The notes beneath the pieces were generated by a model, which worked only from the letters and a program-made list of their open reading frames with translations, was not told the DNA's origin and made no database searches. From the NCBI RefSeq assembly GCF_008974325.1, contig NZ_BKCG01000004.1:62001-126000 (forward strand): 64,000 bases of DNA. The letters run 5' to 3'. Both the position numbers and the translations under genes were made by a program. This DNA comes from Patiriisocius marinus (GTDB lineage Bacteria > Bacteroidota > Bacteroidia > Flavobacteriales > Flavobacteriaceae). Below are positions 54,084 to 63,326 of the stretch, in pieces. The stretch's first letter is position 1; each line of letters starts with the position of its first letter.

Positions 54084-54990
54084 TATTGAATTTATTTATA
54101 TTTCGTTTCCTACTTTCATCAATAGGTCTTTCCAATTTTTTAAGTAATCTTAATTCTCTAGTATAACCAACGACTTTATTAAATTTAAGAAAGATTAAAT
54201 TTCTCAGAACATACTTTCGTAGTTTTTGTTTATTATATAATAATTCTTCGAAAAAGTTATTATTAGTGATGTCTGCAAACTTAATTTTATACTGGTTTTC
54301 TTTTATAGTAAAATACTCATCAGAAAACATATGAATTGGATTTTTTACACGATTTTCTCTATCATGAATCATAAAAGCTTTTGGCACGATACCAATTTTA
54401 AAATTATGAAATAACATTCTCTGACATAAATTATCATCCTCACCATACAAAAAAAATAAAGGATCAAACATCCCTACTTTATTGATTGCCTCTTTAGTTA
54501 TCAACCATCCAGCAGCATTTACAAACGGCACTTCATAAATATCTTTTAATTCATTTTTAAATGCATTTCCAATTAGCTCAGGATTTTTATGATAATTTAT
54601 ATAGCTTGAAAAATTCTCATCTAGACATTTTTCATCTCCATCATAATGTATTGGGCTTAGAATGCCAAATATTGGGTTTGAGCCTTGAACTTTAATTAAT
54701 TTCTCTATTGTATCTGGATATAAATAAGCATCTTGATTTAATAAAAAAACACCATCAGCTCCCAAACTTAATGCATATGTAATTCCAATATTGTTTGCTT
54801 TACCAAAGCCCAAATTTTGTTTTTGCTTTAATAAAATTATAGAAGGATAATTGATCTCAATAAATTTAACCGTGTCATCTTTTGAATTATTATCAATTAC
54901 TATTACATCATAACTACCTACACTATCTAAACACCTTTCTATCCACCTTAAGGCATTATAGGCAACTATTATTATTGAGATTTTTTTCAT
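54073..54990 (-). CDS. Glycosyltransferase family 2, rhamnosyltransferase-like
   Basis: A 305-residue GT-A enzyme: IIIVAYNALRWIERCLDSV, IDNNSKDDT, the LNQDAYLYPDT metal site, and the FFLYGEDDNLCQRM loop typical of rhamnosyltransferase-type GT2 proteins. Its last 11 bases overlap the next gene. Confidence 0.88.
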   Translation of the reverse strand: MKKISIIIVAYNALRWIERCLDSVGSYDVIVIDNNSKDDTVKFIEINYPSIILLKQKQNLGFGKANNIGITYALSLGADGVFLLNQDAYLYPDTIEKLIKVQGSNPIFGILSPIHYDGDEKCLDENFSSYINYHKNPELIGNAFKNELKDIYEVPFVNAAGWLITKEAINKVGMFDPLFFLYGEDDNLCQRMLFHNFKIGIVPKAFMIHDRENRVKNPIHMFSDEYFTIKENQYKIKFADITNNNFFEELLYNKQKLRKYVLRNLIFLKFNKVVGYTRELRLLKKLERPIDESRKRNINKFNNEF

Positions 54991-55029
54991 ATCAAGTAAT
55001 TCATTTAAAACCTACAATTTTGTTTAATA

Positions 55030-55857
55030 CTATTTATCAATTAATTCAAAAAGAATTTTTAACGCTACATCCATTCTATTTGGATCAGTATCATTCTTCC
55101 ATCTGCCTTTATCTCCATTTATATACAAATTAGGTAAATGATGTATTAAATTATCTTCAAAATCACTTATACATATCATTTTTTTTAAACCTGCATATTC
55201 ATAAATATCTGAGTTCACTTTACACTTTCGACTATAAACATATTTCCTTTTTGTCTTCAATGAAAAATACCCCCTCATCTTTTTCTTTAACTTAAAATAA
55301 AACTCATTCTCAGGTTTTTCTTTATGTAATACGACAAAGTTTATTTTAGAACCAACCTTTATTAATTGATTTTGTGATAGTATAAAAGTTGCTTGATGTA
55401 AGTTTGTAAAATGAGCAAAATACTTATCTCCGTGCTTTTCAATTGATTTGTAATCCCAATCAAAATGAGCATGATAACCAGGATAAAACTTTTCTAAATT
55501 ATTTTGTTCATACTGAATTAGGCCTGATACTCTATTTTTAGGCAATAGCTTTTCATATTTTAAGTGATTATCAATATGTTTTTCAAGAAATAAATGGTCA
55601 TTTTCCCCATATAAGAATACATCGTAGTTTTTTCTATTTTCCCAAATATCCTTCCTACAAGTTGATGGCAACAATTGATAGTCATCTAATTCATGAATAT
55701 TCAATATATCAATCCCTTTAATGTTTAATGGTATGTTTGAGTTAACCATAATTGTTACATGGTATTTACGAAAGCTTTTCAACTCATTAATTACTTTTTC
55801 TAAATAATTAATTTGTTCATCTCCATAGTTTACCAATACAGCTAAGATTCTATTCAT
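55030..55857 (-). CDS. Unassigned glycosyltransferase-like protein
   Basis: A 275-residue protein of uncertain family. RILAVLVNYGDEQINYLEKVINEL resembles the start of GT2-like proteins and FLYGENDHLFLE (about residues 81-92) stands where a D-x-D site would be. The rest (YPGYHAHFDWDYKS, TNLHQATFILSQNQL) is found in other polysaccharide loci. It lies 39 bases from its neighbour on one side and 6 on the other, so it is part of the same transcript. Confidence 0.5.
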   Translation of the reverse strand: MNRILAVLVNYGDEQINYLEKVINELKSFRKYHVTIMVNSNIPLNIKGIDILNIHELDDYQLLPSTCRKDIWENRKNYDVFLYGENDHLFLEKHIDNHLKYEKLLPKNRVSGLIQYEQNNLEKFYPGYHAHFDWDYKSIEKHGDKYFAHFTNLHQATFILSQNQLIKVGSKINFVVLHKEKPENEFYFKLKKKMRGYFSLKTKRKYVYSRKCKVNSDIYEYAGLKKMICISDFEDNLIHHLPNLYINGDKGRWKNDTDPNRMDVALKILFELIDK

Positions 55858-55863
55858 AATACT

Positions 55864-56979
55864 TTAAATTGTAGATTTGATAATCTCTTGAAGAGAAGTT
55901 ATATGTCTTTCCATACTAAAATTATTTTTAATATGATTTTTTCCTGCTGCACCCATTTCTTTTGCGTAATCTAAATCGCTTAATACTTTAATCATATTAT
56001 CTGCCATTAAATCCACATCATGTTCTTTACTCAATAATCCAGTTTTTTTATTTATTATAACATCTGTAATACCTGCATGAAAAGTTGATATAACTGGAAT
56101 CCCAGACACACTTGCTTCTAAAACTGCAAGTGGCGTACCTTCCATATCACCATTATCAGCTGTTATTGAATGCTGCACAAAAGCACGAGAAGTACTCAAA
56201 TATTCTTGGTACTGTTCTGGAGTTATTACTCCTATTAATTTTATACTATGTTGTAACCCAAAATAATTTATTAAATTAGTACAAGTATTAAACAATACAC
56301 CATTACCTGCAATATGAAGTTCAGCATCTTCATGCACATCCAAAACTTTCATAAAAGATAAAATTAAATAATATGGTGCTTTTTTATTAGTAAATCTTCC
56401 TATTGCAATAAATCTCTTTTTTGAAAATTTAGGATTGATTTCTTCAAATTCAATTCTTGGCCCATAAACATTGTAAATTAATTTATTTTTTGGACAACCA
56501 ATATTTAAAAGTTTTTTCTCCATATCTTTTGATACAGCTATGACTTTATTGGATAAACCAAAAACATCTTCGTAGTTGTTACTAAATTCAATAATCTTAT
56601 TAACAGTAGCATCGGAGCCATGAAAATGAACTGTTATAGGTATTTTAATATTTTTTAGAAAATTTCTTAAATGATGAGCATGTGTACCATATTCAATTAG
56701 TATAGCATCAACCTTCAATTTTCTCATTGAATTTGATAATACTCTATCCCTAGCGTAAGAATAACCTTTATTAGTGATTTTACCATATAACTTAAAAAGT
56801 AGAAATATTAAATAATTCCTTTTATATTTATCGTCTTCGTTCTTAATATTATCTCCTTTACCGTAAAAATAATGAACTCTACCTTTAAGTAATAATTTAT
56901 GAGCTTGGATAAATGTCTCTGAATAAGGGTTCTTATTTGGTGAAAATATTGCAATATTTAATTCCTCAAAATCTTTCAT
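55864..56979 (-). CDS. Glycosyltransferase family 4
   Basis: A 371-residue GT-B enzyme with RFIAIGRFTNKKAPYYLILSF in the middle and GDMEGTPLAVLEASVSGIPVISTFHAGITDVI as donor motif. The start overlaps the stop of the upstream GT2 gene by 4 bases (ATGA). It resembles colanic-acid-type WcaL proteins, but the acceptor is unknown. Confidence 0.87.
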   Translation of the reverse strand: MKDFEELNIAIFSPNKNPYSETFIQAHKLLLKGRVHYFYGKGDNIKNEDDKYKRNYLIFLLFKLYGKITNKGYSYARDRVLSNSMRKLKVDAILIEYGTHAHHLRNFLKNIKIPITVHFHGSDATVNKIIEFSNNYEDVFGLSNKVIAVSKDMEKKLLNIGCPKNKLIYNVYGPRIEFEEINPKFSKKRFIAIGRFTNKKAPYYLILSFMKVLDVHEDAELHIAGNGVLFNTCTNLINYFGLQHSIKLIGVITPEQYQEYLSTSRAFVQHSITADNGDMEGTPLAVLEASVSGIPVISTFHAGITDVIINKKTGLLSKEHDVDLMADNMIKVLSDLDYAKEMGAAGKNHIKNNFSMERHITSLQEIIKSTI

Positions 56980-57959
56980 ATTTGATTTTTCAATTTCTTC
57001 AACATTAAAAAATCCCTAACCTTTGAAAAAGTATTATGCTGAGTAAAAAACTTCGCCACGAATTTATGACAAGTCATACCAGGCATTCTTATTTTATAAA
57101 AATTAGGTCTAAAAATATTTGAAAATTTCTGATGGCTAAACCATTTTGTATAGAACAATTCTATTTCAACAAACTGATTGACAGATGTATAATTATCTAA
57201 ATAGCATCTTATAAATTTTTCTTCTTTATACCTTAATAATATTTTATCCGAAGTATCATGGTTTCTTGTCACGTTTGAATGATATCTAAAAAAATTCAAA
57301 TCTTTAGAAAGAAAACCAACTTGTGCATTTTTTGAAATCTTCAACCAAAATAGCCAATCTCCACAAATCTTCATTTTTAAATGATCTTCGGTCAAAATAT
57401 TAGATTCAATTAATGATTTTTTAAAAATAACTGCACTTGCATTGGGAATTACAGACTTTACTTTTAAATATTTTCCAATAAATTCATTACCACTAATACT
57501 GAAATTATTCTCCCAAATATTAGGTTTAAAGTTTTTTGTAAAATTTACTCTATTACTATTAAATACTCCATTTGAATTAACGTCTATTGATTGAGAATAT
57601 ATAATTGAAAGTTTATTTTCTTTAGTTTTATTAAAATTTATCAAGTCCTCTAAAAAAGTAGGCTCACAATAATCGTCACTTTCTGCTATCCAAACAAAGT
57701 CACCAATAGCAAGATCAATTCCCTTTTTCCATTGCTTAAATGGACTACCAGAATTGAAATCATTAATAACTAAGTGAGAAACTTTATCATTTTCTTTATA
57801 TTTATTGAGTACAAATAAACTATTATCAGTTGAAGCATCGTCTAATAAAATTACTTCAAAATTTTTATAGGTTTGATTAAAAATACTATCAAGCCTAACT
57901 TCTAAAAAAACTTCATGATTATAGTTTGGAACTATTATGCTTATTAAAGGTACCCTCAT
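56976..57959 (-). CDS. Glycosyltransferase family 2
   Basis: A 327-residue GT-A enzyme: SIIVPNYNHEVFLEVRLDSI, LDDASTDNS, WIAESDDYCEPTFLEDL. The C-terminal part has the KICGDWLFWLKISK acceptor-side pattern. The DNA here looks even more AT-rich than the rest of the cluster, which may point to exchange with other strains. Confidence 0.87.
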   Translation of the reverse strand: MRVPLISIIVPNYNHEVFLEVRLDSIFNQTYKNFEVILLDDASTDNSLFVLNKYKENDKVSHLVINDFNSGSPFKQWKKGIDLAIGDFVWIAESDDYCEPTFLEDLINFNKTKENKLSIIYSQSIDVNSNGVFNSNRVNFTKNFKPNIWENNFSISGNEFIGKYLKVKSVIPNASAVIFKKSLIESNILTEDHLKMKICGDWLFWLKISKNAQVGFLSKDLNFFRYHSNVTRNHDTSDKILLRYKEEKFIRCYLDNYTSVNQFVEIELFYTKWFSHQKFSNIFRPNFYKIRMPGMTCHKFVAKFFTQHNTFSKVRDFLMLKKLKNQI

Positions 57960-58029
57960 ATTAAATCATGAAAATTAATAAATAAATTATTGATTTTTTG
58001 ATAAAGAAAATCATAATAACAGATTATTT

Positions 58030-58818
58030 TTAATTAATTACTTTAATGAATTCTTCAAAAGATATTAGTCCTAAATTTTCTGACCTGTTAGCTACAAGCT
58101 TTTCATACTCATAAAAGGGATTAGATATTATTGGTCGTATGGCTAATTTAATATTTTTATGCAACACACCTATTCCCCAATCCGTATTTACACAACAACT
58201 GTTTATATCCTCTCTACATCTATATTTGAAAAAAGCTTTCCAAGTAGTTCCATTCCAATATCCAGAAGCTGGTGATAGCATATAAGAATAGTTTTCTCTA
58301 GCATGAAATTCTGTTGGGGGGTTACAATCGTGTAAAATAATAAACCCATCATCTTTGATAAATTGAAGTGCATTCTCAATATCTCTCTCAACCTGTTCTG
58401 CTAAATGAAGTCCATCTATGAAAACTACATCAAAACGAATATCATTCTCTAAAAACTCTCCATTTCTTAATCCATGAAAAAAATGATCACTTGTTACTTT
58501 AAAATCAACTGGGTTTTCAACATTTTCAACACCTGGGTCAACACTATATTTAAGAGTTGCATTTATCTTGTCAAAATTATGTTCTGGAAAACGTACTCCT
58601 ATCTCAAGATAAGTGGTTTCTCTATTTAAAGAATCAAGGCAAGCATTGATAATATCAAAACGTTTAGGTGAAAGTTTAATTTCTTGCAAAGATTTTTTGG
58701 CCGTAGAAATGTGAAATGTATCTTCAAAATATTTACTTCCAAGATCATATTTCTTTTTAAATAATTTATCAGGATATAATTTAACTAAATCTAAAACTCT
58801 TCTTGCTAACTGTTTCAT
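58030..58818 (-). CDS. Class I SAM-dependent methyltransferase
   Basis: A 262-residue protein of the Methyltransf_24 type. The SAM site is YLEIGVRFPEHNF (about residues 75-88, replacing the usual ExGxxxG), followed by FDVVFIDGLHLAEQVERDIENAL and GFIILHDCNPP. It lies 6 bases after the Wzt gene. A polysaccharide or lipid-linked sugar is the probable acceptor; methylation at the chain end is an attractive possibility. Confidence 0.78.
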   Translation of the reverse strand: MKQLARRVLDLVKLYPDKLFKKKYDLGSKYFEDTFHISTAKKSLQEIKLSPKRFDIINACLDSLNRETTYLEIGVRFPEHNFDKINATLKYSVDPGVENVENPVDFKVTSDHFFHGLRNGEFLENDIRFDVVFIDGLHLAEQVERDIENALQFIKDDGFIILHDCNPPTEFHARENYSYMLSPASGYWNGTTWKAFFKYRCREDINSCCVNTDWGIGVLHKNIKLAIRPIISNPFYEYEKLVANRSENLGLISFEEFIKVIN

Positions 58819-58824
58819 AATATT

Positions 58825-60057
58825 TTATTTTATCCAAGTATAATTTCCAAAAACTAAACCGTGATTAAAATCTTTATGTTTTGTAAATTCAGAAGATGTA
58901 TCAAATACTTTAAAAAATAACACATCAATTAAACTATCAAAACGCTTAATTAGAGGTATATGCAAATACAAATCAACCTTGTAATTACCTTTTGATAAAA
59001 ACCCTCCATTAATTTTTAGAATGTAATTATTTTTAAACTCATTAAGTGGAGTTTCCGCAGAAAAAACTCTTATACCATCATCATTCATAATTAAAACGAA
59101 AAGAGCAGAATTCTCTTGTATTTTATTAATTTCAATAGAAATATTTAAATTAATATCTTCTTCATAATTATAAATAGACTTAGATACATTACTATTGTCA
59201 TTAATAGTTACAGAATTGAAATATATATCTTTATCTGAAGAAAAACTTTCAACCAAAAATTGATTTTTTTCAAATCCATAATACTTTTGTAATACTTTCT
59301 CTACGTTTCCTGAGTAAGTGATTTCGCCATTTTCTATAAGAATAGCTCTCGTGCATAAACTCTTTACAGCAGCCATGTTGTGACTCACAAACAACACTGT
59401 CCTTCCTTCCCCTTGGCTTATATCTTGCATCTTACCGATAGCCTTCTTTTGAAATTCAGCATCCCCCACAGCAAGCACCTCATCGATCACTAAAATATCT
59501 GGTTCTAAATGTGCTGCTACGGCAAACGCCAGCCGCACTCGCATACCGCTACTGTATCTTTTAACAGGCGTGTCAATATACTTTTCACAACCAGAAAATT
59601 CTATAATTTCATCAAGTTTAGTTGCAATTTCTGCTTTACGCATTCCTAGGATTGCACCGTTCAAATACACATTTTCTCTTCCGGTTAGTTCTGGATGAAA
59701 ACCTGTACCTACTTCTAATAATGAGGCTATAGTTCCTTTAGTTTTAATAGTTCCAGTCGTTGGGCCTGTAACGCGAGAAAGTAGTTTTAATAAGGTAGAT
59801 TTCCCTGCGCCATTTTTACCAATAATCCCTAAAATTTCGCCTTGCTGTACTTCAAAGTTAATATCTTTTAAAGCCCATACATATTCACTTTCTGCTTTAG
59901 TAGCACGATCATTTACAGCGCCCACTTTTAAATAAGGGTCTTCTTTACCGCGAATACGTGCCCAAAACCTATTTAAATCGTGCGACAGAGTTCCTGTACC
60001 TACCAGACCTAAACGATATTGTTTACTAACATTTTCAGCTTTTAGAATAACTCCCAT
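58825..60057 (-). CDS. wzt: Polysaccharide ABC exporter ATP-binding protein (Wzt-like)
   Basis: A 410-residue protein with a full ABC ATPase (residues about 1-255; Walker A GKNGAGKST, signature YSSGMRVRLAF, Walker B ILVIDEVLAVGD) and a C-terminal beta-sandwich (about 270-410) like the Wzt carbohydrate-binding domain that recognises the finished O-chain end. It shares one base with the Wzm gene (TAATG). Confidence 0.92.
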   Translation of the reverse strand: MGVILKAENVSKQYRLGLVGTGTLSHDLNRFWARIRGKEDPYLKVGAVNDRATKAESEYVWALKDINFEVQQGEILGIIGKNGAGKSTLLKLLSRVTGPTTGTIKTKGTIASLLEVGTGFHPELTGRENVYLNGAILGMRKAEIATKLDEIIEFSGCEKYIDTPVKRYSSGMRVRLAFAVAAHLEPDILVIDEVLAVGDAEFQKKAIGKMQDISQGEGRTVLFVSHNMAAVKSLCTRAILIENGEITYSGNVEKVLQKYYGFEKNQFLVESFSSDKDIYFNSVTINDNSNVSKSIYNYEEDINLNISIEINKIQENSALFVLIMNDDGIRVFSAETPLNEFKNNYILKINGGFLSKGNYKVDLYLHIPLIKRFDSLIDVLFFKVFDTSSEFTKHKDFNHGLVFGNYTWIK

Positions 60058-60914
60058 TACACAGTGTCTATAAAGTTTTTCTCTGTTTTATTAAAAATAA
60101 GTAGCCCTACTATAAAAATAACAATACTTATTACTAAAGTATATGTAAAGCCAAACCACGTAAAAGTTCCATCGTTTAAAAGCATAAAACGAAAGCCTTC
60201 AATTATTTGCGTCATGGGATTGTAAACAACAAAATTAGCTACATACGGTGGAAATTTCTTAACCGCCTCTGCCACAGGATAAGGTACAGCACTTAAATAC
60301 ATTAATAACTGAACTGCAAAAGTGAGTAAAATGGTTAAGTCTCTATATTTAGTGGTCCAAGCCGAAAGTATCATCCCCAGCCCTAATCCTAGCATTCCCA
60401 TCATTATTAAATATATGGGAAATAGAAAGAGTAGTTTATTGGGACTAAGTAAGGCACCTGCCGAAGCATAATACAAATAGAATGCAATGAAAATAAACAG
60501 CTGAATCCCGAATTTCAACAGATTAGATATCGTTACGGATAATGGCATAATCGCCCTTGGAAAATACACTTTACCAAAAATATTTTGATTTTTGGTAAAG
60601 GTTGTAGAAGTGCCTGTTAAGCAATCTTTAAAATAATTCCAAGCGGTAATACCTGCCAAGTTGAAAAGAAATGGCGGTACACTTCCCGTTGTAATATTTC
60701 CTAGGTTATTAAAAACAAGGGTAAAAATAACAGATGTAAAAAGTGGTTGAATTAAAAACCAAAGAGGACCAAGTATCGTTTGTTTATAAACGGTAACAAT
60801 ATCTCGCTTTACAAAAAGCATCAACAAGTCCCTATAGCGCCAGATTTCGGGCAGATTTAAATCAAGCAACTTGTGCTTAGACGTAATTTCATATAACCAC
60901 TTATCGTCTTTCAT
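60057..60914 (-). CDS. wzm: Polysaccharide ABC exporter permease (Wzm-like)
   Basis: A 285-residue inner-membrane protein with six helices and the ABC-2 arrangement of Wzm/KpsM: LLMLFVKRDIVTVYKQTILGPLW at residues about 30-52 and YNPMTQIIEGFRFMLL near the C-terminus. With Wzt it exports the glycan, attached to undecaprenyl diphosphate, across the inner membrane. Confidence 0.92.
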   Translation of the reverse strand: MKDDKWLYEITSKHKLLDLNLPEIWRYRDLLMLFVKRDIVTVYKQTILGPLWFLIQPLFTSVIFTLVFNNLGNITTGSVPPFLFNLAGITAWNYFKDCLTGTSTTFTKNQNIFGKVYFPRAIMPLSVTISNLLKFGIQLFIFIAFYLYYASAGALLSPNKLLFLFPIYLIMMGMLGLGLGMILSAWTTKYRDLTILLTFAVQLLMYLSAVPYPVAEAVKKFPPYVANFVVYNPMTQIIEGFRFMLLNDGTFTWFGFTYTLVISIVIFIVGLLIFNKTEKNFIDTV

Positions 60915-60936
60915 TAATTACTTTTCTTCCGAAATA

Positions 60937-61917
60937 TTAATGCGTAAAATATTCCCAAGTAACTTTCAACCCTTGAGCTACTGAAAATTGAGGATCATAT
61001 CCAATCAACTTTCTCGCTTTATCAATATTTGCTAATGAATCTCGAACATCACCTCTTCTTGGCGGCCCATAAATAGCATCTAGCTTTTTACCTGAAACAT
61101 CTTTTAAGTCTTTCCACAAGGTGTTTAAGCTTATACGGTCACCGTATGCTATATTAACTACCTCATTATTTGATTCGTCTCCAGAAAGCATGCCGCGTAT
61201 GTTAGCTTGTACAGCATTTTCTACATAAGTAAAATCTCTCGTTTGCTCTCCATCGCCATTCATAGTAGGTGATTTCTCATCTACTAGAGCTTGCATAAAT
61301 AACGGAATTACTGCAGCATAAGCCCCTGTAGGGCTTTGTTTTGGTCCAAAAACATTGAAATAACGCATCCCAACAGTTTTTGTTCCATATGTTTTATAAA
61401 ACACATCTGCATATAACTCATTTACTAATTTAGTAACAGCGTAAGGTGACAAAGGTTTCCCTATTACTTCTTCCACTTTAGGTAATGATGGACTATCCCC
61501 ATACGTAGAACTAGAAGCTGCATACACCATTTTTTGAACGGTGTCGCTATCTTTTTGAGCAATAAGCATATTTAAAAATCCCCCCACATTTACATCGTTA
61601 GATGTTGCAGGGTCATTTATTGAACGTGGTACAGATCCTAAAGCTGCTTGATGACTCACGTAATCAATTCCTTCCATAGCGCGCTTACAATCTTCAATAT
61701 TACGGATATCACCTTTCACAAACTCGAAAGCTGGATTGTCCATATGTTCTTTTAAATTGTCCATTGATCCAGTTGCTAGATTATCAAGAACACGCACTTT
61801 TTTAGCACCGTATTTTAATAAATAGCCTACAATATTAGAACCAATAAATCCTGCTCCTCCAGAAACTAAAAAACTATAGTCAGTGATTTCTCTTGTATGG
61901 TATTTGTTTTCAAACAT
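60937..61917 (-). CDS. NAD-dependent UDP-sugar 4-epimerase (TviC/WbpP-like)
   Basis: A 326-residue extended short-chain dehydrogenase. The NAD loop is VSGGAGFIGSNI (about residues 18-29), with the catalytic SSSTYGDSPS and YAVTK (about 160-164). TviC/WbpP-type enzymes interconvert UDP-GlcNAc(A) and UDP-GalNAc(A). It overlaps the dehydrogenase gene by one base, so the two probably act in sequence. Confidence 0.88.
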   Translation of the reverse strand: MFENKYHTREITDYSFLVSGGAGFIGSNIVGYLLKYGAKKVRVLDNLATGSMDNLKEHMDNPAFEFVKGDIRNIEDCKRAMEGIDYVSHQAALGSVPRSINDPATSNDVNVGGFLNMLIAQKDSDTVQKMVYAASSSTYGDSPSLPKVEEVIGKPLSPYAVTKLVNELYADVFYKTYGTKTVGMRYFNVFGPKQSPTGAYAAVIPLFMQALVDEKSPTMNGDGEQTRDFTYVENAVQANIRGMLSGDESNNEVVNIAYGDRISLNTLWKDLKDVSGKKLDAIYGPPRRGDVRDSLANIDKARKLIGYDPQFSVAQGLKVTWEYFTH

Positions 61918-63200
61918 TATAAAGTTCCGTCTGTTTTATTTGTAGGGAAAAATGATTTTACATCAAATACAACTGAGGGGTTACTCGTGTGTTTGTCTAA
62001 ATCAAAGTTTTTAAATTTATCGTGTGATACAGTTAATACAACCGCATCGTAATCTGATCTTAAAGAAGCTTCATCTGAAAGATCTATGTTAAATTCGTGT
62101 TTTACCTCTGCAGCATTTGCCCAAGGGTCATACACATCTATATTTAAGTTATATTTTTTGAACTCATCGTAAACATCAATTACTTTACTGTTACGAATAT
62201 CTGGACAGTTTTCTTTAAAAGTAACTCCTAATAATAAAATATTAGAGTTTTTTACTTTAGCATCCTTTTGGATCATTAACTTTATTGTTTCTTGGGCAAC
62301 ATAAGCTCCCATTCCATCATTCATTCTACGTCCGGCTAAAATAATTTCAGGATTATATCCTTCTTCCTGAGCTTTTTGAGCCAAATAATAAGGGTCAACA
62401 CCTATACAGTGCCCTCCAACTAATCCTGGAGTAAACTTGATAAAATTCCATTTAGTTGCTGCTGCATCAAGGACATCATTTGTGTTGATTTCTAAAAGTC
62501 TAAATATTTTAGAAAGTTCATTTACAAATGCAATGTTGATATCACGTTGCGAGTTTTCAATTACTTTAGCTGCTTCTGCTACTTTAATTGAAGGTGCAAG
62601 GTGTGTTCCTGCTGTAATAACTTCTTTATATAAATCGTCAATATATTTAGCTGCTTCTGGAGTTGATCCAGAGGTTACTTTCAATATTTTAGTTACCGTA
62701 TGCTTTTTATCACCCGGATTAATTCGTTCTGGAGAATACCCAGCGTAAAAATCGCTATTGAACTTCATTCCAGAAATTTCTTCCAAAATAGGCACACAAA
62801 CATCTTCTGTAACACCTGGATATACTGTTGACTCGTAAATTACAACATCATCTTTTTTCAAATACTTACCTATTGTTTCGCTTGCTTTTTCTAAAGGAAT
62901 AAGTACAGGTTGGTTATATTTATTTGTAGGTGTAGGCACTGTTACAATAAACACCGTTGCATCTTTCATATCATCAGCAACATCACTAATATGAAGTTTT
63001 GAAGTTTCTGTCCCTTTTAACACAGCAGAAAGTTCTTCATCACTTACTTCTAATGTAAAATCTTTTCCGTTGTTAAGCTCTGTTACACGTTTTTTATTAA
63101 TATCAAAACCTATAACATTGAACTTCTCTGCGAAAGCAACAGCAAGAGGTAAACCTACATATCCTAATCCTATAATCGCTATTGTTGGTGTTTTTTTCAT
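61917..63200 (-). CDS. Nucleotide sugar dehydrogenase (TviB/WbpO-like)
   Basis: A 427-residue UDP-glucose/GlcNAc 6-dehydrogenase family enzyme oxidising the C6 hydroxyl to a carboxylate. NAD site IIGLGYVGLPLAVAFAE (about residues 8-24), EAAKVIENSQRDINIAFVNE, and the active-site GGHCIGVDPYYL with the catalytic cysteine. The sequence fits the UDP-N-acetyl-hexosamine branch better than UDP-glucose dehydrogenase, giving a uronic acid such as GalNAcA together with the adjacent epimerase. Confidence 0.9.
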   Translation of the reverse strand: MKKTPTIAIIGLGYVGLPLAVAFAEKFNVIGFDINKKRVTELNNGKDFTLEVSDEELSAVLKGTETSKLHISDVADDMKDATVFIVTVPTPTNKYNQPVLIPLEKASETIGKYLKKDDVVIYESTVYPGVTEDVCVPILEEISGMKFNSDFYAGYSPERINPGDKKHTVTKILKVTSGSTPEAAKYIDDLYKEVITAGTHLAPSIKVAEAAKVIENSQRDINIAFVNELSKIFRLLEINTNDVLDAAATKWNFIKFTPGLVGGHCIGVDPYYLAQKAQEEGYNPEIILAGRRMNDGMGAYVAQETIKLMIQKDAKVKNSNILLLGVTFKENCPDIRNSKVIDVYDEFKKYNLNIDVYDPWANAAEVKHEFNIDLSDEASLRSDYDAVVLTVSHDKFKNFDLDKHTSNPSVVFDVKSFFPTNKTDGTL

Positions 63201-63235
63201 GTTTTCTATATTTCTACTTTTATACTTGTATCCTT

Positions 63236-63255
63236 GAACTTATAATTTTAAGTTC
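63236..63255. repeat. 7-bp inverted repeat in the leader after wzc
   Basis: GAACTTA and TAAGTTC are perfect 7-base arms around a 6-base AT centre, in the 126-base gap between the kinase and dehydrogenase genes. It could be a processing hairpin or an operator; no promoter consensus is seen next to it. Confidence 0.3.
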
Positions 63256-63326
63256 ATCATTAGCTATTTAACACTAAAGTAAAACTTAATTTATAAAGTT
63301 AATGTAAATCAATAACTATCTACTAA

